A stretch of 63,609 nucleotides of DNA. Origin: Belnapia moabensis DSM 16746. Its GTDB lineage: Bacteria; Pseudomonadota; Alphaproteobacteria; Acetobacterales; Acetobacteraceae. The stretch spans positions 1 through 63,609 of the forward strand of contig NZ_JQKB01000033.1 of assembly GCF_000745835.1 (NCBI RefSeq), given 5' to 3'. This document shows positions 49,219-58,324 of the stretch, in pieces; position 1 is the first letter of the stretch, and each line of letters begins with the position of its first letter. The notes under the pieces are model-generated. The model was not told the origin of the DNA and searched no databases. It was given only the letters and a program-made list of their open reading frames with translations. A program made the translations under genes and the position numbers.

Positions 49219-49952
49219 GCGAGCCGGTCCTCTACCTTGACGGCGTCTCGGTCGTCTTCGACGGCTTCCGCGCGCTGAACAACCTCTCCCTCATCGTCGA
49301 TGCCGGCGAGCTGCGCGCCATCATCGGCCCGAACGGCGCCGGCAAGACGACGATGATGGACGTCATCACCGGCAAGACCCGCCCGACCGCCGGCGTCGTC
49401 CGCTTCCGCGAGCACGACCTGACGAAGCTCGACGAGGCCACCATCGCCAATCTCGGCATCGGCCGGAAATTCCAGAAGCCGACGATGTTCGACGCACTCA
49501 CCGTCTTCGAGAACCTCGAACTCGCCCTGAAGGCCCCGCGCGGCCCCCTGGCCTGCCTCCGCTGGACGCTGACCGGCGAGGCGCACCGCCGCATCGAGGG
49601 GGTGATGGAGGAGGTCGGCCTCGCCTCCCGGTCGGGGGACCGCGCTGCGATCCTCAGCCACGGCCAGCGGCAATGGCTCGAGATCGGCATGCTGCTGATG
49701 CAGGATCCGGAGCTGCTGCTGGTCGACGAGCCCGTCGCCGGCATGACCGACCAGGAGACGGAGCACACGGCGGCGCTGCTCGTCCGCATCGCCGGGGAGC
49801 GCAGCGTTGTCGTCGTCGAGCACGACCTGGAATTCGTCCGCGCCCTCGGCAGCAAGGTGACGGTGCTCTGCGAGGGCTCGATGCTCTCCGAGGGCAGCAT
49901 CGACCATGTCCAGAACGACCCGCGGGTCATCGAAGTCTATCTGGGGCGCTGA
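49215..49952 (+). CDS. urtD: urea ABC transporter ATP-binding protein UrtD
   Basis: 245 aa LivG-type ATPase. Walker A is GPNGAGKTTMMD, the signature LSHGQRQWLEIGMLL, and Walker B LLLVDEPVAGM followed by VVVEHDLEFV with the switch His. It has the DVITGKTRPTAGVVRF stretch typical of UrtD. Ends four bases before urtE. Confidence 0.96.
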   Translation: MSEPVLYLDGVSVVFDGFRALNNLSLIVDAGELRAIIGPNGAGKTTMMDVITGKTRPTAGVVRFREHDLTKLDEATIANLGIGRKFQKPTMFDALTVFENLELALKAPRGPLACLRWTLTGEAHRRIEGVMEEVGLASRSGDRAAILSHGQRQWLEIGMLLMQDPELLLVDEPVAGMTDQETEHTAALLVRIAGERSVVVVEHDLEFVRALGSKVTVLCEGSMLSEGSIDHVQNDPRVIEVYLGR

Positions 49953-49955
49953 ACC

Positions 49956-50651
49956 ATGCTGCGCGTCGAGACCATCGACCTCTCCTACGGCGCCAGCCGC
50001 TGCCTGCGCAGTGTCTCGCTGGAGGCCGATCCGGGCCGTATCACCTGCGTCCTCGGCCGCAACGGCGTCGGCAAGTCCTCGCTGATGCGGGCGATCGTCG
50101 GGTTGGAGCGCATCCAGTCCGGCCGCATCATGTGGGAAGGGAAGGACATCGCCGCCGTGGCCCCGGCCGACCGCGCCCGCGCCGGCATCGGCTACGTCCC
50201 CCAGGGCCGCGAGATCTTCCCCTTCCTCACCGTGCAGGAGAACCTGGAGACCGCGCTCGCCGCCGCGCCGCGCGGCGCATCGGTGCCCGAGGAGGAGATC
50301 TTCACCCTCTTCCCCATCCTGAAGCAATTCCTCAAGCGCCGCGGCGGCGACCTCTCCGGCGGCCAGCAGCAGCAGCTCGCCATCGCCCGCGCGCTGACGG
50401 CACGGCCCCGCCTGCTGATCCTCGACGAGCCGACCGAGGGCATCCAGCCCTCCGTCATCAAGGACATCGCCCGCGTCATCCGCCACCTCGCGCGCGAGAA
50501 GAGTTTCGCCGTTGTCCTCGTCGAGCAGTACTTCGAATTCGCCCGCGAGCTGGCCGACCGCATCGCGGTCATGGTCCGCGGCGAGGTCGCCCTCGGCGGA
50601 CCCGTCGAGGAATTGGAGGACGAGTCGGTCCGCCGCCTACTGACCGTGTGA
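49956..50651 (+). CDS. urtE: urea ABC transporter ATP-binding protein UrtE
   Basis: 231 aa LivF-type ATPase. Walker A GRNGVGKSSLMRAI, signature LSGGQQQQLAIARAL, Walker B LLILDEPTEGIQPSVI, and a switch region VVLVEQYFEFA in which Gln stands where many ABC ATPases have His, as is usual for UrtE. Last gene of the transporter. No urease genes follow. Confidence 0.96.
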   Translation: MLRVETIDLSYGASRCLRSVSLEADPGRITCVLGRNGVGKSSLMRAIVGLERIQSGRIMWEGKDIAAVAPADRARAGIGYVPQGREIFPFLTVQENLETALAAAPRGASVPEEEIFTLFPILKQFLKRRGGDLSGGQQQQLAIARALTARPRLLILDEPTEGIQPSVIKDIARVIRHLAREKSFAVVLVEQYFEFARELADRIAVMVRGEVALGGPVEELEDESVRRLLTV

Positions 50652-50656
50652 CGCGT

Positions 50657-50692
50657 GATCGCCGAAGGCCGGAACGGCCGGAGGTGTGAGTC
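50657..50692. repeat. REP-like palindromic repeat, copy 1
   Basis: 36 bases just after urtE: GATCGCCGAAGGCCGG followed by AACGGCCGGAGGTGTGAGTC. The core GGCCG-GAA-CGGCC forms a small hairpin. It matches copy 2 at 60078-60113 in 33 of 36 positions. Confidence 0.75.
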
Positions 50693-50710
50693 GCCCGTCC
50701 AAACCATTCG

Positions 50711-50754
50711 CTGAATGAGGAGCGGCGTTACGGGGAACGCCGCTCCTCATTCAG
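50711..50754. terminator. 19-bp perfect inverted repeat at the urtE / MBL convergent junction
   Basis: Arms at 50711-50729 and 50736-50754 are perfect complements with a six-base loop ACGGGG. It overlaps the stop and final codons of the minus-strand MBL gene. It probably acts as a bidirectional terminator or mRNA 3'-end stabiliser. There is no U-tract on either side. Confidence 0.6.
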
Positions 50755-51630
50755 CCCCCCACGCAGCACCACCGGGATCTTCATGTAGCGCACGCCGTTG
50801 CTCTCGGCTGGCGGGAAGCGTCCGGCCCGTATGTTCACCTGGATCGAGGGCAGCAGCAGCACCGGCGGGGCGAGCTTGGCATCCTTCGCCTCCCGCATGG
50901 CGACGAACTCCTCCTCGGTCATGCCGTCCTTCACATGCGGGTTGCGCGCCCGCTGCTCGGCGACGGTACTCTCCCAGGCAAATTCATCCCGCCCCGGCGC
51001 TTTGTAGTCATGCGCGGTGAAGATGCGCGTCTCCGGCGGCAGCGCGAGCAGCTTGCGGATGCTGCGCCAGAGCGTCCGCGCATCGCCGCCCGGGAAGTCG
51101 CAGCGCGCCGTGCCGTAGTCGGGCATGAACAGCGTGTCGCCGACGAAGGCCGCATCGCCGACGCGATAGGCGATGCAGGCCGGCGTATGCCCCGGCACAT
51201 GGATCACCTCCGCCTCCAGCCCGCCAAGCATGAAGCGGTCGCCATCGGCGAAGAGCCGGTCGAAATCCCCGCCCTCCGGCACGAGGTCCGCCGCATCGAA
51301 GACCGGCCGAAAGATCGCCTGCACGTCGCGGATATGCTCGCCGATGCCGATCCGCGCGCCGGTCCGCGCCTTGATGTAGGGCGCCGCCGTCAGGTGGTCG
51401 GCATGCACATGTGTCTCGAGCACCCAGCGGAGCGCGATGCCCTCCGCCTCTGCCGCCTGAAGGATGGCATCGGCCCCGGCGGTATCCGCCGTGCCGCCGC
51501 GATTGTCCCAGTCGAGCACCGGGTCGATGACGGCGCCTTCCCGGCTCGCCGCATCCCAGACCAGGTAGCTGACCGTATTGGTCGCCGCACCGAAGAAGGC
51601 CCGGATCGCCGGGCTGCCGCTGTCCGCCAT
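50728..51630 (-). CDS. MBL-fold protein, persulfide dioxygenase / Blh-like
   Basis: 300 aa from ATG 51630. ETHE1-type motifs: TAILDP-like VIDPVLDW, THVHADHLTAA (HxHxDH), VPGHTPACIAY, VGDTLFMPDYGTARCDF and IFTAHDYKAPGR. The C-terminal region (LLPSIQVNIRAGRFPPAESN) is typical of Blh-type hydrolases that oxidise glutathione persulfide in sulfide detoxification. No rhodanese domain or sqr gene is seen nearby. The final codons form half of the 19-bp inverted repeat. Confidence 0.9.
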   Translation of the reverse strand: MADSGSPAIRAFFGAATNTVSYLVWDAASREGAVIDPVLDWDNRGGTADTAGADAILQAAEAEGIALRWVLETHVHADHLTAAPYIKARTGARIGIGEHIRDVQAIFRPVFDAADLVPEGGDFDRLFADGDRFMLGGLEAEVIHVPGHTPACIAYRVGDAAFVGDTLFMPDYGTARCDFPGGDARTLWRSIRKLLALPPETRIFTAHDYKAPGRDEFAWESTVAEQRARNPHVKDGMTEEEFVAMREAKDAKLAPPVLLLPSIQVNIRAGRFPPAESNGVRYMKIPVVLRGGLNEERRSP

Positions 51631-51683
51631 GGCATCGCCTCCCTTGCGAGGAGGCGGAAGCATGCGCGCCTCAGGCTGACATG

Positions 51684-52214
51684 TCAGCCGGGAACATCGC
51701 GGTCCGCCATGCCGATGCCGCGCTGCATGAAGACGAGGTCCACCCAGCGCCCGAACTTCAACCCGGCCGACTTCATCACCCCCGCCTGACGGAATCCGAG
51801 CGACACATGCAGCCCGATCGAGCCGACATTGTCGCTGTCGCCGATGAGGGCGAACATCTGGCGGAAGCCCGCCTCCGCCGCCCGCTCCAGCAGCGCCTTC
51901 ACCAGCGCCTTGCCCACGCCCTGCCCGCGCACGTCGTTGCGGACATAGATGCTGTCCTCCGCCGCATGGCGGAAGGCGGAGCGGTCGCGCAGCTGCGCGT
52001 AATAGGCGAAGCCGATGATGCCGCGCCCCTCGCCTTCCTCCGCCTCGGCAACCAGCCAGGCCCAGCCGCTGTCCTGAACCTTGGCCAGTCGCCGCGCCAT
52101 CTCCGCCTGGTCCGGCGGCACCTCCTCGAAGGTCCCGGCGCCATGCAGGACGTGATGGGCATAGATGTCGGTGATGGCCGGAAGGTCCTCGGGGCCGGCA
52201 TCACGGATGATCAT
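51684..52214 (-). CDS. GNAT family N-acetyltransferase (phosphinothricin acetyltransferase-like)
   Basis: 176 aa. Starts IIRDAGPEDLPAITDIYAHH, with GTFEEVPPD, SIYVRNDVRGQGVGKALVKA (acetyl-CoA site) and SIGLHVSLGFRQAGVMKSAG. These blocks match the PAT/MnaT subfamily, whose substrates include phosphinothricin and methionine sulfoximine. The natural substrate here is not known. It follows the MBL gene upstream on the same strand. Confidence 0.9.
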   Translation of the reverse strand: MIIRDAGPEDLPAITDIYAHHVLHGAGTFEEVPPDQAEMARRLAKVQDSGWAWLVAEAEEGEGRGIIGFAYYAQLRDRSAFRHAAEDSIYVRNDVRGQGVGKALVKALLERAAEAGFRQMFALIGDSDNVGSIGLHVSLGFRQAGVMKSAGLKFGRWVDLVFMQRGIGMADRDVPG

Positions 52215-52288
52215 GCAGCTTGTCCTGGCAGGAGATTCGGTTGCGGCCCCGTCCTAACCGCCGGGGACGGACGGGACAAGCATTCGAC

Positions 52289-53488
52289 TCAAACCGGCAG
52301 GCCGAGTTCCGCCGCCAGCTGCCCGGCAAGCGAAAGAAGCGCCCGGTCCCGCCCCGCCGCCGCAACCAGCGACAGCCCGACCGGCGCCCCCTCGGCGCGG
52401 CCCACGGGCAGCGTCACCTCCGGCAGCCCCGCCAACCCGGCGATGGCGGTGACGCCCATCGTCCGCTCGCGCACCGCGTTCTGCTCCGCCTGGCTGGCCT
52501 CCAGCCTGGGCGCCGGCACCGGCGAGGTCGGGTAGGCGAGCACCGCGCCGCCGGCCAGCAGCGCCCGCATCCGCGCCTGGAAGCCCCGCCGGAATTCCCG
52601 CCCCGCCGCCGCCTTAACCGGGTCCATCCCCTTTGCCGCGGCGAAGCGCTCCTTCACCCCCGGCCCGAATTCCGGCCCCGTCGCCTCCACCCAGGCGCCG
52701 AGCGTCGCCCAGGCCTCCTCCGCCTGGGCGCAGCGGAAATGCTCGTAGATCGCATCCAGCCCCTCCGGCGCGAGATCGACCCGCAGCGCCCGGCCCAGCA
52801 GCCGCTCCAGCGCCAGCATCGGCTCGGCCAGCGCCACCACGACCGTCGGGACGGCATTGATCCAGGCCTCGTCCACCCGCAGCAACGGCCCGAGGCCGGG
52901 CGCCCCGCCATCCTCCGGCAGCAGCACCTCCCCGACCCGGGCGAGCACGGAAGCGCGTCCCGCGAACCAGCCCGCCGTGTCGAAGCTCGGCCCGAGCCCC
53001 CGCGCCCCGGCGAGGCTCACCGCCCCCCAGCTCGGCCGGATGCCGAAGGTGCCGCAATAGCTGGCCGGGATGCGCACCGAGCCGCCGGTATCCGACCCGA
53101 GCGCGAAATCCACCAGCCCCGCCGCGACGGCGGCCGCCGAGCCGCAGGATGACCCGCCCGGGAAGCGGTCCGGCGCTGCCGGATTGACCGGCGTCCCGTA
53201 CCAGACGTTCTCGCCGGTCAGCCCATAGGCCAACTCCACCGTCTTGGTCTTGCCGCGGAGACTCGCCCCCGCCTGCAGCAGCGCCTGCACCACCGGCGCC
53301 GTGGCCGCCGCCGGCGGGTTGGTACGCGCCCAGTCCGGGTTGCCATAGCCGGTCGGATGGCCCGCCACGTCGAACAGGTCCTTCACCGCGAAGCCGAGCC
53401 CGGCCAGCGGCCCGTCCGGGGCGCCCGCCAGCTCCAGCCTTGGGCCGGGCATGAAGGGGCTGTCGCGGTCGGTCATCGCATCCGGCAT
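52289..53488 (-). CDS. amidase signature family protein
   Basis: 399 aa from ATG 53488. The Ser-cisSer-Lys triad is present: Lys in GFAVKDLFDVAG, cis-Ser in FPGGSSCGSAAAVAAG and the nucleophile Ser in LGSDTGGSVRIPASYCGTFG. It is shorter than GatA and allophanate hydrolases and has a compact C-terminal part. The substrate is unknown. With urtABCDE 2 kb away, a role in amide-nitrogen release is possible but not shown. Divergent from fpr. Confidence 0.92.
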   Translation of the reverse strand: MPDAMTDRDSPFMPGPRLELAGAPDGPLAGLGFAVKDLFDVAGHPTGYGNPDWARTNPPAAATAPVVQALLQAGASLRGKTKTVELAYGLTGENVWYGTPVNPAAPDRFPGGSSCGSAAAVAAGLVDFALGSDTGGSVRIPASYCGTFGIRPSWGAVSLAGARGLGPSFDTAGWFAGRASVLARVGEVLLPEDGGAPGLGPLLRVDEAWINAVPTVVVALAEPMLALERLLGRALRVDLAPEGLDAIYEHFRCAQAEEAWATLGAWVEATGPEFGPGVKERFAAAKGMDPVKAAAGREFRRGFQARMRALLAGGAVLAYPTSPVPAPRLEASQAEQNAVRERTMGVTAIAGLAGLPEVTLPVGRAEGAPVGLSLVAAAGRDRALLSLAGQLAAELGLPV

Positions 53489-53631
53489 GGCGGCCTCGTT
53501 CGGCGGTTGTCGTTGCAGGCCGATCCTGCCCCGCACCCAAGGTTCCGGCAAAGCCCAATCTCGTGCGTGCATGGCAGGCATTTCACGCCAGCGGTTGCAT
53601 CTTTCGCCGCATCGCAGCATGTAGCGATGCC

Positions 53632-54441
53632 ATGAACGCCCTCGCCCCCAGCCCGAAACCCGCCATCCCGCCGGCCTTCAACGGCGAGACGGTCACCTGG
53701 GTCCATCACTGGACCGACCGGCTCTTCTCCTTCCGCTGCACGCGGGACCCGGCGCTGCGCTTCGTCGCGGGCCAGTTCGCCATGATCGGGCTGATGGTCG
53801 AGGGCAAGCCGCTGGTGCGGGCCTATTCCATCGTCAGCCCGCCCTGGGAGGAGGAGCTCGAATTCCTCTCCATCAAGGTGCAGGACGGCCCCCTCACCTC
53901 GCGCCTGCAGCACATCAAGCCGGGCGACACGGTCGTCATCGGCAAGAAGCCGACGGGCACCCTGCTCACCGAGAACCTGCTGCCCGGCAAGACCCTCTGG
54001 CTTATCGCGACGGGCACCGGCCTCGCCCCCTTCATGTCGCTGATCCGCGAGCCCGACGTCTACGAGCGCTATGACCATGTCGTCGTCTGCCACACCGTCC
54101 GCGAGGTGAAGGAACTGGCCTACCGCCAACTCATCACCGAGGAGCTGCCGCAGCACGAGTTTCTCGGCGAGATGCTGGCCGGCAAGCTGCTCTACTACCC
54201 GAGCGTCACGCGCGAGCCCTTCCCCACCCAAGGCCGCATCACCGACCTGATCGAGTCGGGCAAGGTCTTCGCCGATCTCGGCCTGCCCCCGCTCTCGCCG
54301 GAGCAGGACCGGGTGATGCTCTGCGGCTCCGAGGCGATGAATGCCGATGTGAAGGCGCTGCTCGAGGCCCGCGGGTTCACCGAGGGCTCGAACAACGAGC
54401 CGGGCAGCTACGTCCTCGAGAAGGCCTTCGTCACCAAATAG
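53632..54441 (+). CDS. fpr: ferredoxin--NADP(+) reductase
   Basis: 269 aa from ATG 53632. FAD-binding domain with VRAYSIVSPPWEEELEFLS (RxYS motif) and NADP domain with LIATGTGLAPFMSLIREP, VVVCHTVREVKELAYR and MLCGSEAMNADVKALLE. The C-terminal tail EPGSYVLEKAFVTK is typical of bacterial type I FNR. It could feed electrons to ferredoxins in Fe-S assembly or oxidative-stress defence, and possibly to the Rieske protein at 35681. Confidence 0.95.
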   Translation: MNALAPSPKPAIPPAFNGETVTWVHHWTDRLFSFRCTRDPALRFVAGQFAMIGLMVEGKPLVRAYSIVSPPWEEELEFLSIKVQDGPLTSRLQHIKPGDTVVIGKKPTGTLLTENLLPGKTLWLIATGTGLAPFMSLIREPDVYERYDHVVVCHTVREVKELAYRQLITEELPQHEFLGEMLAGKLLYYPSVTREPFPTQGRITDLIESGKVFADLGLPPLSPEQDRVMLCGSEAMNADVKALLEARGFTEGSNNEPGSYVLEKAFVTK

Positions 54442-54510
54442 TTCGCGGGTAATCCCCCCTTCATCCAGGGGTAAGGAAGCTCGCGATCCGCTTGCCTTTC
54501 CGGCCGTCCG

Positions 54511-54525
54511 TTGCCATCCTGGCAA
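54511..54525. promoter_or_regulatory. TTGCCA-TCC-TGGCAA palindrome upstream of the MHS transporter gene
   Basis: Perfect 6-bp arms with a three-base spacer about 120 bases upstream of the MHS start. Possible operator. The regulator is unknown and chance cannot be ruled out. Confidence 0.35.
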
Positions 54526-54643
54526 GGTTTGGTCCCGGCGGCGGCTGGCGGTGTTGGCGTTGCGGCATGCGGTCGGGGCCCTCCCCACGGCCTGCCCCTT
54601 GCCCCCATCCCGGCTGCGACCGGCCGGGAGGAAAGGGCAGGAA

Positions 54644-56335
54644 ATGAGCGCAAATACCGCAACCTCGGCGGCCGCCGGCCGGGCGGCGCCGATGACGAAG
54701 GAAGAGAAGAAGGTCATCCTCGGCTCCTCGCTGGGGACCGTCTTCGAGTGGTACGACTTCTATCTCTACGGCAGCCTCGCCGGGCTCATCGGCACGCATT
54801 TCTTCAGCCAGTATCCCGAGGGCACGCGCAACATCTTCGCGCTGCTGACCTTCGCGGCGGGCTTCCTGGTACGGCCCTTCGGCGCGCTGTTCTTCGGCCG
54901 CATCGGCGACCTTGTGGGGCGGAAATACACCTTCCTCGTCACCATCGTCATCATGGGCGCCTCGACCTTCATCGTCGGCCTGCTGCCTGGCTCGGAGACG
55001 ATCGGCATTGCCGCGCCCATCCTGCTGGTCCTGCTGCGCTGCCTCCAGGGCCTGGCACTCGGCGGCGAGTATGGCGGCGCCGCGACCTATGTGGCCGAGC
55101 ATGCGCCGAATGGCCGGCGCGGCTTCTACACCTCCTTCATCCAGATCACCGCGACGGCGGGGCTCTTCCTCTCGCTGCTCGTCATCCTCGGCGTCCGCAC
55201 CTGGACGGGTGAGGCGGAGTTCGCGGCCTGGGGCTGGCGCGTGCCCTTCCTCCTCTCGATCATCCTGCTCGGCATCTCGGTCTGGATCCGCTCGACGCTC
55301 AACGAGAGCCCGGCCTTCCAGAAGATGAAGACCGAGGGCACCGGCTCCAAGGCGCCGCTGTCGGAGGCCTTCGGCAAGTGGAGCAACGCCAAATGGGCGC
55401 TGCTCGCCCTGCTCGGCCTGACCATGGGCCAGGCGGTGGTCTGGTACACCGGGCAGTTCTACGCCCTGTTCTTCCTCGGCTCGATCCTCAAGGTGGACGG
55501 CCCGACGACCAACCTGCTCATCGCCTGGTCGCTGCTCCTCGGTTCGGGCGGCTTCGTGCTCTTCGGCTGGCTCTCCGACAAGATCGGCCGCAAGCCGATC
55601 ATCCTCGGCGGCTGCCTGATCGCGGCACTGACCTACTTCCCGCTGTTCAAGCTGCTGACGGCGGAGGCCAACCCGGCGCTGCACCAGGCGCAGCAGACCA
55701 TCCCGGTGCAGGTGCTGACCGACCCGGACAGCTGCTCCTTCCAGTTCAACCCGGTCGGAACGGCGCGCTTCACCCAGCCCTGCGACATCGCCAAGGCGGC
55801 GCTGGCGCGGGCCTCGGTGCAGTATTCGGTCGAAGGCGGCGTGGCGGCGGGCGAGACGGCGATCCGCATCAACAACGGCACGCCGATCCGGGCGACGGAC
55901 CCGGGCTTCGCCCAGCAGCTCACAACGGGGCTGACGGCGGCGGGCTACCCGGCCGCCTCCAACCCGACGGTCGTGAAGATGTCCGGTCCCTTCGACATCT
56001 TCCGCGAGCAGCCGGCCGTCATCATCGGCGTGCTGACCCTGCTGGTGATCTACGTGACCATGGTCTACGGGCCGATCGCGGCGGCGCTGGTGGAGCTCTT
56101 CCCCACGCGCATCCGCTACAGCTCGATGTCGCTGCCCTACCATATCGGCAATGGCTGGTTCGGCGGGCTGCTGCCGGCCACCTCGCTGGCGATGGTGGCC
56201 CAGACCGGCGACATCTATTTCGGCCTCTGGTACCCGATCGTGATCGCACTCGCGACCTTCATCATCGGCATGATCTTCATCCCGGAGACCAAGGACCGCG
56301 ACATCTTCGACGATGCATCCTCCATCACGCGCTGA
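54644..56335 (+). CDS. MFS transporter, metabolite:H+ symporter (MHS/ProP-like)
   Basis: 563 aa, inner membrane, 12 predicted helices. ATG 54644 follows AGGAAAGGGCAGGA. GTVFEWYDFYLYGSLAG and FGRIGDLVGRKYTFL (the MFS loop 2-3 motif) place it with dicarboxylate, shikimate and osmolyte MHS symporters. Between the third-last and last helices there is a large soluble loop (about residues 345-455, including TDPDSCSFQFNPVGTARF) found in related alphaproteobacterial proteins. Followed by a strong terminator and prpE. Confidence 0.92.
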   Translation: MSANTATSAAAGRAAPMTKEEKKVILGSSLGTVFEWYDFYLYGSLAGLIGTHFFSQYPEGTRNIFALLTFAAGFLVRPFGALFFGRIGDLVGRKYTFLVTIVIMGASTFIVGLLPGSETIGIAAPILLVLLRCLQGLALGGEYGGAATYVAEHAPNGRRGFYTSFIQITATAGLFLSLLVILGVRTWTGEAEFAAWGWRVPFLLSIILLGISVWIRSTLNESPAFQKMKTEGTGSKAPLSEAFGKWSNAKWALLALLGLTMGQAVVWYTGQFYALFFLGSILKVDGPTTNLLIAWSLLLGSGGFVLFGWLSDKIGRKPIILGGCLIAALTYFPLFKLLTAEANPALHQAQQTIPVQVLTDPDSCSFQFNPVGTARFTQPCDIAKAALARASVQYSVEGGVAAGETAIRINNGTPIRATDPGFAQQLTTGLTAAGYPAASNPTVVKMSGPFDIFREQPAVIIGVLTLLVIYVTMVYGPIAAALVELFPTRIRYSSMSLPYHIGNGWFGGLLPATSLAMVAQTGDIYFGLWYPIVIALATFIIGMIFIPETKDRDIFDDASSITR

Positions 56336-56358
56336 CCGGCGCGGCGGGCCTGGGACAT

Positions 56359-56389
56359 GGGCGCCGGGAGCAATCCCGGCGCCCTTTTT
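56359..56389 (+). terminator. rho-independent terminator after the MHS transporter gene
   Basis: Perfect 11-bp stem GGGCGCCGGGA/TCCCGGCGCCC with loop GCAA, followed directly by TTTTT. It isolates the transporter gene from prpE. The clearest terminator in the window. Confidence 0.92.
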
Positions 56390-56449
56390 CATGCCCGCTT
56401 GCCGGCGGGCCGCGGGCTTGCCACCTTCCCCGAAACGGGGAGCGAAACC

Positions 56450-58324
56450 ATGGGCTACGACGCCACCTACGCCGCCTGGCAGGCCGACCCGGAGGCCTAC
56501 TGGCGCGAGGCCGCACACGGCATCGACTGGGACCGCGCGCCGGACCGCATCTTCGACGCCTCGGCCGGCGTCTATGGCCGCTGGTTCCCCGATGCCCGGC
56601 TGAACACCTGCCACAACGCGCTCGACCGCCACGTCGCCGCCGGCCGCGGTGCCCAGCCCGCCCTGCACTACGACAGCCCGGTGACCGGCCGCAGCACCAC
56701 CTACACCTACGACGCCCTGCTCGCCCGCGTGGCGAAGCTCGCCGGCGCGCTCGCCGCCCGCGGCGTCGGCCAGGGCGACCGCGTCGTCATCTACCTGCCG
56801 ATGGTCCCCGAGGCGCCCATCGCCATGCTCGCCTGCGCCCGGCTCGGCGCGGTGCATTCCGTCGTCTTCGGTGGCTTCGCCGCGGCCGAGCTCGCCGCCC
56901 GCATCGCCGACGCGCAACCGAAGCTCGTCATCTCCGCCTCCTGCGGGATCGAGCCGGGCCGCACCGTCGCCTACAAGCCGCTGCTGGACGCCGCCATCGG
57001 CCTCTCCCCGCACAAGCCGGCGCACTGCCTGATCCTGCGCCGCCCCGAGCTCGACTGCGCCCTCACCCCCGGCCGCGACGAGGACCTGCTGGAGGCCGAA
57101 GCCGCCGCCGCCCCGCACCCCTGCGTCCCCGTGGCGGCGACCGACCCGCTCTACATCCTCTACACCAGCGGCACGACGGGGAAGCCGAAGGGCATCGTCC
57201 GCGACAATGGCGGCCATGCCGTCGCCCTGCACAATTCCATGTGCATGCTCTACGGAATCGGCGCCGGCGACGTGATGTTCACCGCCTCCGATGTCGGCTG
57301 GGTCGTCGGCCATTCCTACATCGTCTACGCCCCGCTCCTCGCCGGCGCGACGACCGTGCTCTACGAGGGCAAGCCCGTCGGCACCCCCGACGCCTCCGCC
57401 TTCTGGCGCGTCTGCGCGCAGTACCGGGTCAAGGCGATGTTCACCGCGCCCACCGCCATGCGCGCCATCAAGCGCGAGGACCCGGAGGGCAGGCTGATGG
57501 CCGCCCACGACCTCTCGGCGCTCGAAGCCCTCTTCCTCGCCGGCGAGCGCTGCGACCCGCCGACCGCTGAATGGGCCTCCGGCCTGCTGCGGCGCCCGGT
57601 GATCGACCATTGGTGGCAGACCGAGACCGGCTGGGCCATCACCGGCAATTTCCGCGGCCTCGGCCTGTTCGAGCCGCGCTTCGGCAGCGGCGGCAAGCCC
57701 TCCCCCGGCTACGAGGTCGCCGCCCTCGACGATGCCGGCCAGCCCCAGCCCGCCGGCCAGACCGGCACGCTCGCCATCCGCCTGCCCATGCCCCCCGGCT
57801 GCCTGCCGACCCTCTGGCAGGCCGACGGCCGCTGCCGCGAGGCCTATCTCGAGGCCTTCCCCGGCTGGTACAACACCTCCGACGCCGGCGTCATCGACGC
57901 CGAGGGCTATGTCTCCGTCATGTCCCGCACCGACGACATCATCAACGTCGCCGGCCACCGCCTCAGCACCGGCGCGATGGAGGAGGTGCTGGCCGCCCAC
58001 CCGGACGTCGCCGAATGCGCCGTGCTCGGCATCAAGGACGCGCTGAAGGGCCAGGTTCCCCTCGGCCTCGTCGTCCTCAAATCCGGCGCGACGAAATCCG
58101 AACCAGACCTCGCCCGCGAGCTGGTGGCCATGGTGCGCGAGCGCATCGGCCCAGTCGCCGCCTTCAAGGATGCCAAGGTGGTGTCACGCCTGCCGAAGAC
58201 CCGCAGTGGCAAGATCCTCCGCGCCACCCTGCGTAAGATCGCCGATGGCGAGGCCTATGCGGTGCCGCCCACCATCGACGACCCGGCGATCCTCGACGAG
58301 ATGCAGGCCAGCCTCGCCCGCTGA
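56450..58324 (+). CDS. prpE: propionyl-CoA synthetase (acetyl-CoA synthetase-like, PrpE)
   Basis: 624 aa from ATG 56450. ATP-dependent acyl-CoA ligase. Blocks: HYDSPVTGRSTTYTYDAL, HSVVFGGFAAAELAARI, P-loop YTSGTTGKPKGIVRDNGG, WWQTETGWAI, YVSVMSRTDDIINVAGHRLS and the C-terminal acylation-site Lys in LPKTRSGKILRATLRKIADG. The Ala- and Arg-Asp-Asn-type residues after the P-loop fit PrpE better than Acs. It stands alone behind a terminator. The MHS transporter may import its substrate acid. Confidence 0.93.
   Translation: MGYDATYAAWQADPEAYWREAAHGIDWDRAPDRIFDASAGVYGRWFPDARLNTCHNALDRHVAAGRGAQPALHYDSPVTGRSTTYTYDALLARVAKLAGALAARGVGQGDRVVIYLPMVPEAPIAMLACARLGAVHSVVFGGFAAAELAARIADAQPKLVISASCGIEPGRTVAYKPLLDAAIGLSPHKPAHCLILRRPELDCALTPGRDEDLLEAEAAAAPHPCVPVAATDPLYILYTSGTTGKPKGIVRDNGGHAVALHNSMCMLYGIGAGDVMFTASDVGWVVGHSYIVYAPLLAGATTVLYEGKPVGTPDASAFWRVCAQYRVKAMFTAPTAMRAIKREDPEGRLMAAHDLSALEALFLAGERCDPPTAEWASGLLRRPVIDHWWQTETGWAITGNFRGLGLFEPRFGSGGKPSPGYEVAALDDAGQPQPAGQTGTLAIRLPMPPGCLPTLWQADGRCREAYLEAFPGWYNTSDAGVIDAEGYVSVMSRTDDIINVAGHRLSTGAMEEVLAAHPDVAECAVLGIKDALKGQVPLGLVVLKSGATKSEPDLARELVAMVRERIGPVAAFKDAKVVSRLPKTRSGKILRATLRKIADGEAYAVPPTIDDPAILDEMQASLAR

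Noticed and set aside
54461-58000. A 3.5-kb open frame on the minus strand opposite the MHS transporter and prpE genes
   Set aside because: It is low-complexity, rich in Gly, Ala, Arg and Asp, antisense to two clear genes, and is explained by the scarcity of stop codons in GC-rich DNA.
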